A stretch of DNA of 9,189 bases from Desulfobacteraceae bacterium (GTDB lineage: Bacteria > Desulfobacterota > DSM-4660 > Desulfatiglandales > Desulfatiglandaceae): assembly GCA_030597505.1 (NCBI GenBank), contig JAUVRS010000082.1, positions 1-9,189 of the forward strand, read 5' to 3'. This document shows positions 4,527-9,189 of this stretch, piece by piece. The position numbers were made by a program, and so were the translations under genes. Below the pieces are notes generated by a model. That model saw nothing but the letters and a program-made list of their open reading frames with translations, searched no databases and was not told the origin of the DNA. Numbering within the stretch: position 1 is the first letter of the stretch; the number at the start of each line of letters is the position of its first letter.

Positions 4527-5960
4527 CTACACGTCAAGTAACTCCCCAACATCCTTGTCCCTTTGCATAGAGTAAAGGACCTGGGCAATCTCGTCGAGCC
4601 GGTTATAGATTCGTATTCCCTCTTTATTGAGATCGTGAACCACCTGACTTTCCCACGGCGTATAGATGCTCCCTATAAGGACGGGAAGACCTGTTTCTTT
4701 TTCCATTTTGTTAAAACCGCGAATAATCCGCTTATTGACATCCAAAAAAAGTTTGAGCCTAGGGGGGGCATCCTCCTCCAGCATCCCTGGCCTGCCCATG
4801 CCGTGGAGAACCAGGGCATCTACTTCCCCGGAGGAGAGGATCTCTTTGCCGATAGCCAGGATAATATCTTCTTGGAAGAAAAGCCCTGATGCGCCTATAT
4901 CAACAGGGTTTTTTGTTGATGCCCTTGGGAGCACGCCCAAGGCCCTCAATGATTGCTGAAGCTCTTGGCTCAGTTCGGGTACCATAAGCCCCAGTTCCTC
5001 CAATGAATCTGAGAGGGCGACCCCCCATGATCCCCCCATGGTGATGATGGCCGTCTTTTTGCCACGCATCGGAGGGCGTTCAAGCAGGGCGTGGCCGAGG
5101 GGAAGCAGAAGTTCCATGTTGGGGGAGGAGATAATCCCCGTCTGCCGTAGCACTCCTTCGTAAAGCTCGTTTACTCCGGATAAGGCCCCGGTATGGCTTT
5201 CTGCGGCGCGGGCTGATCCTTGTGTCCTCCCGGCCTTGTATGCCACTATGGGTTTTGTCTTTGATATCCGTCTTGCTATTTCAACAAAGCGCCGAGCGTC
5301 CCTGACTGTTTCAAGATACATCAGGATGACCTCCACCTCGGGGTCATTTCCAAAATGTTCCAGGAAGTCTGTGGCTGTAATATCGCCTTCGTTGCCGGTG
5401 TGGACAAATTTCCCCACGCCCATTCCCCTTGAAAACCCTGAGGCAAGAAGATCATAGAAGGCGTAACCACCTTGGCAAATGGCGCCAATTCTGTTACACA
5501 CCAGGTGTTCGGCGGGTGCCGCCGATGCGTTGAAGGCGGCATGGAGGTTGAATGTGCCGCTGACGTTGGGGCCAAGGAGATGCATGTCGTAAGATCGTGC
5601 GATATGGGTAAGGGTGTTTTCCTGTGTCCGGCCATTTTTAGAAGCTTCCCCGTACCCTGCTGTGATTATAGTCACACCTTTTACCCGTCTTTGCCCGCAT
5701 GCCGTAACTGCGTGTTCTACCAAATCCGATGGTATGGTGATGATCGCCAGATCAACCGGGTCTGCAATGTCATTTATATGCTTGAAAGCTGATATACGAA
5801 AGACTGTTTCTGAATTTGGGTTTACCGGATATATCTCTCCTGGATAGTTTCTTGACAATAGACCCTGCATGATGAATGAACCCCATGACCCGGGTCTGTC
5901 TGTGGCTCCGATGACCGCAACAGATTTTGGATTCAAAAATATGTCCAATGAGCTTTTCAT
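4527..5960 (-). CDS. Acyl-CoA synthetase (NDP-forming), alpha-type subunit
   Basis: 477 aa from the ATG at 5960; a GTG at 5966 is also in frame, but GAGGA (5974-5970) is 9 bases from the ATG and only 3 from the GTG. The protein matches the alpha subunit of ADP-forming acetyl/acyl-CoA synthetase, which converts acyl-CoA, ADP and phosphate to free acid, CoA and ATP through a phosphohistidine. Numbered from the ATG: a CoA-binding Rossmann domain (about 6-135; KSVAVIGATDRPGSWG, YPVNP, LLGPNVSG), a succinyl-CoA-ligase-like domain (about 155-290; GAICQGGYAF, HTGNEGDI) with the catalytic histidine H256 in ESHTGALSG, and a third ligase-type domain (about 300-470; AIITMGGSWGV, NPVDIGAS). Odd: the usual QSG reads QGG and GPNC reads GPNV. 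The ATP-grasp beta domain needed for nucleotide chemistry is absent and not nearby, so a partner encoded elsewhere is expected. Acyl substrate unknown. Confidence 0.85.
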   Translation of the reverse strand: MKSSLDIFLNPKSVAVIGATDRPGSWGSFIMQGLLSRNYPGEIYPVNPNSETVFRISAFKHINDIADPVDLAIITIPSDLVEHAVTACGQRRVKGVTIITAGYGEASKNGRTQENTLTHIARSYDMHLLGPNVSGTFNLHAAFNASAAPAEHLVCNRIGAICQGGYAFYDLLASGFSRGMGVGKFVHTGNEGDITATDFLEHFGNDPEVEVILMYLETVRDARRFVEIARRISKTKPIVAYKAGRTQGSARAAESHTGALSGVNELYEGVLRQTGIISSPNMELLLPLGHALLERPPMRGKKTAIITMGGSWGVALSDSLEELGLMVPELSQELQQSLRALGVLPRASTKNPVDIGASGLFFQEDIILAIGKEILSSGEVDALVLHGMGRPGMLEEDAPPRLKLFLDVNKRIIRGFNKMEKETGLPVLIGSIYTPWESQVVHDLNKEGIRIYNRLDEIAQVLYSMQRDKDVGELLDV

Positions 5961-5969
5961 GTTCACTTG

Positions 5970-5974
5970 TCCTC
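5970..5974 (-). promoter_or_regulatory. Ribosome binding site of the acyl-CoA synthetase gene
   Basis: GAGGA on the - strand lies 9 bases before ATG (5960) and 3 before GTG (5966). This spacing decides for the ATG. Confidence 0.55.
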
Positions 5975-6183
5975 GTTGTTCAAAATAGAGTGTATTCAGC
6001 CCTTTTCAGAAATAAGCTTGGTATTTGAGGGGGAGGGCATAAATAGGTGAGCTATGCTATTCTCTCAATTCACGATTGTAAAGTCCTAAGAAAGTTTTCA
6101 AGAACTAAGTATTGTTATGAACCCGATCCATATGGGGTCAAACAGGCGGGTAATCTTGTAGTGATGTTTTTTGACTTTTTTGG

Positions 6184-6211
6184 TTGACTTTTAGGTTTAT
6201 ATGTTTAAAAT
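6184..6211 (+). promoter_or_regulatory. Probable sigma-70 promoter of the cold-shock gene
   Basis: TTGACT (6184-6189) and TAAAAT (6206-6211) are 16 bases apart, each differing from consensus at one position. A second TTGACTTTT copy lies 13 bases upstream (6171-6179), outside normal spacing for this -10. Transcription would start near 6218. Confidence 0.55.
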
Positions 6212-6335
6212 ATTACCTATTGCTTCAAAAATTTATTCGAACGATTAAAATTTAGTTGTTTCGCGGGTTGTACACTGTTTTACGGTTCCATACCAGGAGG
6301 GCAACCTGATTTTTGGGGAGCATAAAATTCTCAGA

Positions 6336-6343
6336 AAGGAGGT
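6336..6343 (+). promoter_or_regulatory. Full-length Shine-Dalgarno of the cold-shock gene
   Basis: AAGGAGGT is a perfect anti-SD match 7 bases before the ATG. It lies mostly in the loop of a possible weak hairpin: AGAAA (6333-6337) can pair with TTTCT (6346-6350), which directly abuts the start codon. Confidence 0.85.
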
Positions 6344-6350
6344 TATTTCT

Positions 6351-6551
6351 ATGGTACAAGGAACTGTAAAATGGTTCAGTGACAAAAAGGGGTTCGGATT
6401 TATTGAGCAGGAGGACGGTGGGGATGTATTTGTCCATCATTCCGCAATCAACATGTCCGGGTTTAAGAGCCTTGATGAAGGCGAACGAGTCAGCTTTGAG
6501 GTAGAAGAGGGTGATCGAGGCCCTTCGGCCAAAAACGTTACTAGAATGTAA
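6351..6551 (+). CDS. Cold-shock protein, CspA family
   Basis: 66-aa single cold-shock domain, the typical CspA-family length, which binds single-stranded RNA and DNA and acts as an RNA chaperone in the cytosol. Seen: the opening GTVKWFSDKKGFGFI with W8 and F9, RNP1 (K13-G-F-G-F-I18), RNP2 (V26-F-V-H-H30), and the closing RVSFEVEEGDRGPSAKNV strand pair, all five beta-strands present. The start is fixed by a perfect SD 7 bases upstream. The long AT-rich leader resembles cold-inducible csp genes, but sequence alone cannot tell whether this paralogue is cold-induced or constitutive. It has its own promoter and an intrinsic terminator, so it is a single-gene unit ahead of rpsA. Confidence 0.97.
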   Translation: MVQGTVKWFSDKKGFGFIEQEDGGDVFVHHSAINMSGFKSLDEGERVSFEVEEGDRGPSAKNVTRM

Positions 6552-6569
6552 TTAATTAATACGGTTGTT

Positions 6570-6610
6570 AAGGGCATCTTGTCGCGTTGAGATGAGATGC
6601 CCTTTTATTT
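6570..6610 (+). terminator. Intrinsic terminator of the cold-shock gene
   Basis: AAGGGCATCT (6570-6579) pairs perfectly with AGATGCCCTT (6595-6604) around a 15-base loop and runs into TTTTATTT. It begins 18 bases after the stop codon. Confidence 0.88.
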
Positions 6611-6762
6611 GAAAAAATTTTAAATGATCGAGAGATAAATAAAAAACATTTTAACCCTGGGAAAACCCTTCCTTTTTGTTTAAACGGTGCAAACCGGAAC
6701 AGGTAATAGAAACCATAACAGATTTGGGGGTATTCAGGTTGATGGGAAAAGGAACAAGTAAA

Positions 6763-8541
6763 ATGACAGAAAACGAAGTTTTCGTAACCGAAAATATGAA
6801 CACCGCCTTTACGTATGAGCAAGAGGTTTTTCATGAAGGGGCGGGCAAAGATTTTGATGAAACCGAAGAAGACACTCAGGATAGTCGTGACTTTACGGAA
6901 TTATACGAAGAGAGTCTCAAGAGTATCCAGGAGGGTAAGGTCGTCAATGGGCAAATAGTACAGATCGATAATGAATATGTCTTAGTTGATATCGGTTACA
7001 AATCAGAGGGAATGATTCAGGTTTCTGAATTTATTGATTCAAGTGGGAATCTAACAGCGGAAGTGGGTGACGAGGTCGATGTCCTTTTGGTGCGAAAAGA
7101 GGATAAAGACGGAAGGGTCATTCTTTCAAAGGAAAAGGCAGCAAGTGTCAAGCTATGGGACCACATTGAAGAAGTCTATAAAGATCAGGGGACAATCAGA
7201 GGTAAAATTATTTCTAAAGTGAAAGGGGGGCTTTCAGTAGATATCGGCTTGCCTGCATTTTTACCAGGATCCCAGGCTGATTTGCCGCCACTCAAGGACT
7301 TGGATCCTCTTGTCGGTACGGAGCATGATTTCAGGGTAATAAAGTACGAAAAACAACAGGGAAATATAGTAATATCGCGTCGAGCCGTTTTAGAGGTTGC
7401 GAGGATGGCTTTGCGGGAAAAGACACTTGAAAGCCTTGAGGAAGGCGCCGTTGTTGATGGGACGGTCACCAATATTACTGATTATGGACTGTTTGTTGAT
7501 GTGGGTGGAATAGACGGACTTGTCCATGTCACAAACATGTCTTGGGGTAAGGTGGGGCATCCATCAGAAATGTACCAGATCGGTGAAAATATCACTGTCA
7601 AAATTTTGAACTTTGACAAAGAGAAACAAAGAGTTTCCCTTGGTGTTAAACAGGTGACGCGTGATCCGTGGAGCATGGCTGAAGAAAAATATCCCGTGGG
7701 GTCTAAAATAAAGGGCTCTATCGCAGGTCTAAAAAAATACGGGGCCTTTGTTGAAGTGGAAGAAGGAATACAAGGTCTCGTTCACATTTCTGAAATGTCC
7801 TGGACAAGAAAAATTCGGCATCCGTCCGATATTTTGAGCATGGGAGACATGGTGGAAGCGCTGGTCTTAAACCTTGATGTTGCTAAGAATCGTATTTCCC
7901 TAAGTATAAAACAACTTGAACCAAACCCCTGGGACGTCATAGCTGAAAGCTATCCTGTTGGGACCATTATAGAAGGGAAGATAAAAAATATTACCGACTT
8001 TGGTATTTTTGTCGGTATTGATAAAGGGATCGACGGTCTTGTCCATACATCTGACTTTTCATGGACAAGACAACTAAACCACCCTTCGGAACTTTACAAA
8101 AAAGGCGAAGAAGTTCGAGCAGTTGTTCTGGAAATTGACAAAGAAAATGAGCATTTTTCATTAGGAATCAAGCACCTTGAACCAGACCCATGGGATGAAA
8201 TCCCTCAAAAATATAAACCCGGCACACGGGTTTCCGGTACTGTGACCAACGTCACTGATTTTGGTCTCTTTGTTGAACTGGAAAAAGGCATAGAGGGGTT
8301 GATTCACGTTTCTCAGTTAGCCAATGACAAACAGGATAATCAATTGGAAAAATTTCAGGTCAAGGATGAAGTGGAGGCTGAGGTCGTTAATGTCTCTCAA
8401 AAGGACAAAAGGATTGGGCTTTCCATTCGAAAGCTCGAGGAAAGTACTGGGAGAGATGTCTACAAGGGTTATCAGGGCGATGAAAAAAAAGCCTTGTCCA
8501 GCCTGGGAGACCTGCTAAAAGATAAGATTATTGGTTTGTAA
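6763..8541 (+). CDS. rpsA: 30S ribosomal protein S1
   Basis: 592 aa from the ATG at 6763, chosen because AAAAGGA (6747-6753) lies 9 bases upstream; an in-frame ATG at 6742 and a TTG at 6676 are less likely. Six S1 (OB-fold) RNA-binding repeats are seen: about 58-124, 141-208, 227-298, 312-384, 399-471 and 486-557. Domains 3-6 carry the typical G-x-V-x-x-I-T-D-Y/F-G-x-F-V-x-V pattern and the GLVHVTNMSW-like block, while 1 and 2 are the divergent ribosome-anchoring type (YVLVDIGYKSEGMI; GGLSVDIGLPAFLPGS). S1 binds mRNA on the 30S subunit and helps start translation of leaders with weak SD sites. Odd: an acidic stretch of about 40 residues precedes ELYEESLKSIQEGKVV, where many S1 proteins begin almost directly. 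The C-terminus (SSLGDLLKDKI) is the usual short tail. Confidence 0.96.
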   Translation: MTENEVFVTENMNTAFTYEQEVFHEGAGKDFDETEEDTQDSRDFTELYEESLKSIQEGKVVNGQIVQIDNEYVLVDIGYKSEGMIQVSEFIDSSGNLTAEVGDEVDVLLVRKEDKDGRVILSKEKAASVKLWDHIEEVYKDQGTIRGKIISKVKGGLSVDIGLPAFLPGSQADLPPLKDLDPLVGTEHDFRVIKYEKQQGNIVISRRAVLEVARMALREKTLESLEEGAVVDGTVTNITDYGLFVDVGGIDGLVHVTNMSWGKVGHPSEMYQIGENITVKILNFDKEKQRVSLGVKQVTRDPWSMAEEKYPVGSKIKGSIAGLKKYGAFVEVEEGIQGLVHISEMSWTRKIRHPSDILSMGDMVEALVLNLDVAKNRISLSIKQLEPNPWDVIAESYPVGTIIEGKIKNITDFGIFVGIDKGIDGLVHTSDFSWTRQLNHPSELYKKGEEVRAVVLEIDKENEHFSLGIKHLEPDPWDEIPQKYKPGTRVSGTVTNVTDFGLFVELEKGIEGLIHVSQLANDKQDNQLEKFQVKDEVEAEVVNVSQKDKRIGLSIRKLEESTGRDVYKGYQGDEKKALSSLGDLLKDKIIGL

Positions 8542-8558
8542 ATCAGGTCTCACCTGAT
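8542..8558 (+). repeat. Tight hairpin just after rpsA
   Basis: ATCAGGT (8542-8548) pairs perfectly with ACCTGAT (8552-8558) around CTC, starting at the base after the stop codon. No T-run follows, so it may protect the mRNA 3' end rather than terminate transcription. Confidence 0.5.
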
Positions 8559-8601
8559 GGTCAGGAATCAAGATTAAACAGGGTGCCAAATCAGGAAAAA
8601 G

Positions 8602-8635
8602 GGCAAAATGTTTTGTTGCCAGAAATTTTTTTCTG
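8602..8635 (+). terminator. Possible weak intrinsic terminator between rpsA and RNase D
   Basis: GGCAA (8602-8606) pairs with TTGCC (8616-8620); five bases later comes a run of seven T (8626-8632). CAGAAA/TTTCTG (8620-8635) is a second small inverted repeat overlapping the T-run. The stem is short and the T-run is displaced, so at most partial termination is likely. Confidence 0.35.
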
Positions 8636-8676
8636 TCTGTGTCTAAAGGAATAAAACAGAGAAATTGAAGTAAAAA

Positions 8677-9189
8677 ATGACTGAGTCCACTAACAATGAT
8701 TACCTGTTTATTGAAAACGAAACAGATTTACGCAGGATAGCCCTGGAATTTCAAGATGAGGAGGCCCTTGGTGTAGATCTTGAAGGGGATTCCATGTTCA
8801 ACTATCAAGAAAAGGTTTGCCTTCTTCAGATCTCTACACCTGAACGCAACGTTCTGATCGACCCCCTTTCCGTTAAAGACCTTTCTCCTTTGAGGCCCGT
8901 TTTTTCCGATTCTCGAATCCGAAAGATCCTGCACGGAGCTGACTATGATATCCGTTCCCTGTACAGGGATTTTGGCATCGAGGTTCGTTCTCTATTTGAT
9001 ACCCAGATTGCTGCAAGGTTTCTCGGAGTCAGGGAAACGGGTCTTGCCAGCCTGCTTAAAGAAAAATTTAATATCCTGAGTGATAAGAAATATCAGAAAA
9101 AAGACTGGTCCCAGAGGCCTCTGCCGGCGGCGATGCTTCGATATGCTGTTCAGGATACCTCTCATCTTCTCCCCCTGGTAGGGCTTCTC
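8677..9189 (+). CDS. rnd: RNase D family 3'-5' exonuclease, N-terminal part
   Basis: First 171 codons of a DEDDy exonuclease; the frame is open to the window edge, so the C-terminal part (HRDC domain or domains in classic RNase D) is not visible. RNase D trims the 3' ends of tRNA and other stable RNAs. Seen: ExoI GVDLEGDS with D34 and E36, ExoII LHGADYDIRSL with D91, and ExoIII RYAVQDTSHLLPL with Y156 and D160: all five residues of the two-metal DEDDy site. KKYQKKDWSQRPLP before ExoIII is the family's usual helix block. The start ATG at 8677 is the natural beginning of the domain, but only a weak GAAG (8667-8670) precedes it. It follows rpsA after 135 bases on the same strand and may be read partly by readthrough. 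Within the DEDDy group, an RNase D relative with a different C-terminus remains possible. Confidence 0.9.
   Translation, partial: MTESTNNDYLFIENETDLRRIALEFQDEEALGVDLEGDSMFNYQEKVCLLQISTPERNVLIDPLSVKDLSPLRPVFSDSRIRKILHGADYDIRSLYRDFGIEVRSLFDTQIAARFLGVRETGLASLLKEKFNILSDKKYQKKDWSQRPLPAAMLRYAVQDTSHLLPLVGLL

Larger units (their letters stand above)
5975..6350. promoter_or_regulatory. Divergent intergenic region with cold-shock gene leader
   Basis: About 376 bases between the divergent acyl-CoA synthetase and cold-shock genes, with no protein gene seen. The right half is strongly AT-rich and carries the likely cold-shock promoter (6184-6211) and an untranslated leader of about 130 bases. Long leaders are known for cspA-type genes. 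A short stem GGTTG (6266-6270) / CAACC (6302-6306) may form in the leader, with an SD-like AGGAGG (6295-6300) in its loop that has no start codon at normal distance. I see no confident promoter for the - strand gene. Confidence 0.5.

Noticed and set aside
4563..5847. Several + strand open frames opposite the acyl-CoA synthetase gene
   Set aside because: The - strand frame carries the CoA-binding domain and catalytic histidine motifs; the + frames are compositional shadows.
5961..5966. GTG at 5966 as start of the acyl-CoA synthetase gene
   Set aside because: Only 3 bases from the SD, against 9 for the ATG at 5960.
6676..6762. TTG at 6676 or ATG at 6742 as rpsA start
   Set aside because: Neither has a well-placed SD; AAAAGGA fits the ATG at 6763. 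The ATG at 6742 cannot be fully excluded.

Overview
The window reads as a chromosomal stretch of a moderate-GC, Gram-negative-type bacterium. Three things fit an anaerobic Desulfobacterota (delta-proteobacterial) lineage best: a six-domain ribosomal protein S1, an alpha-type subunit of ADP-forming acyl-CoA synthetase, and an RNase D directly after rpsA. That assignment is inference from gene content; the window has no rRNA or other strong taxonomic marker.

Left part (1-3805, + strand): a small catabolic-looking cluster. It holds an adenine-deaminase-family amidohydrolase (205-1950), an NTF2/SnoaL-like small protein (2252-2806) and a fold-type II PLP enzyme of the threonine/serine dehydratase group (2855-3805). 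The amidohydrolase keeps the metal ligands but has lost several adenine-deaminase signature residues, so its substrate is probably not adenine. A 301-base gap without a convincing gene separates the first two genes; the last two are 48 bases apart and may be co-transcribed.

Middle (3794-4070): a 261-bp palindromic element sits exactly on the stop codon of the PLP gene. Its ends begin GTAA and are near-identical inverted repeats. Directly abutting 8-bp sequences, CATTGCTT and CATTGTTT, look like a target-site duplication with one mismatch. GTAA ends with an 8-bp duplication are the hallmark of IS66-family elements, so this is best read as a non-autonomous IS66-type MITE. Inside it, further inverted blocks, including a perfect 21-bp pair, are separated by unrelated linkers. 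A possible small membrane protein follows (4137-4445).

Convergent to these, on the - strand, is a CoA-binding/acyl-CoA synthetase (NDP-forming) alpha-like protein (4527-5960) with the phosphorylatable histidine. No ATP-grasp beta subunit lies in the window. It could salvage ATP from acyl-CoAs produced downstream of the catabolic genes, but this link is only contextual.

Right part (5961-9189): information-processing housekeeping genes on the + strand. A cold-shock protein has a long AT-rich leader, a likely promoter and a clear intrinsic terminator. It is followed by rpsA (S1) and the first 171 codons of an RNase D family exonuclease that runs off the window. The cold-shock protein, S1 and RNase D all act on RNA.
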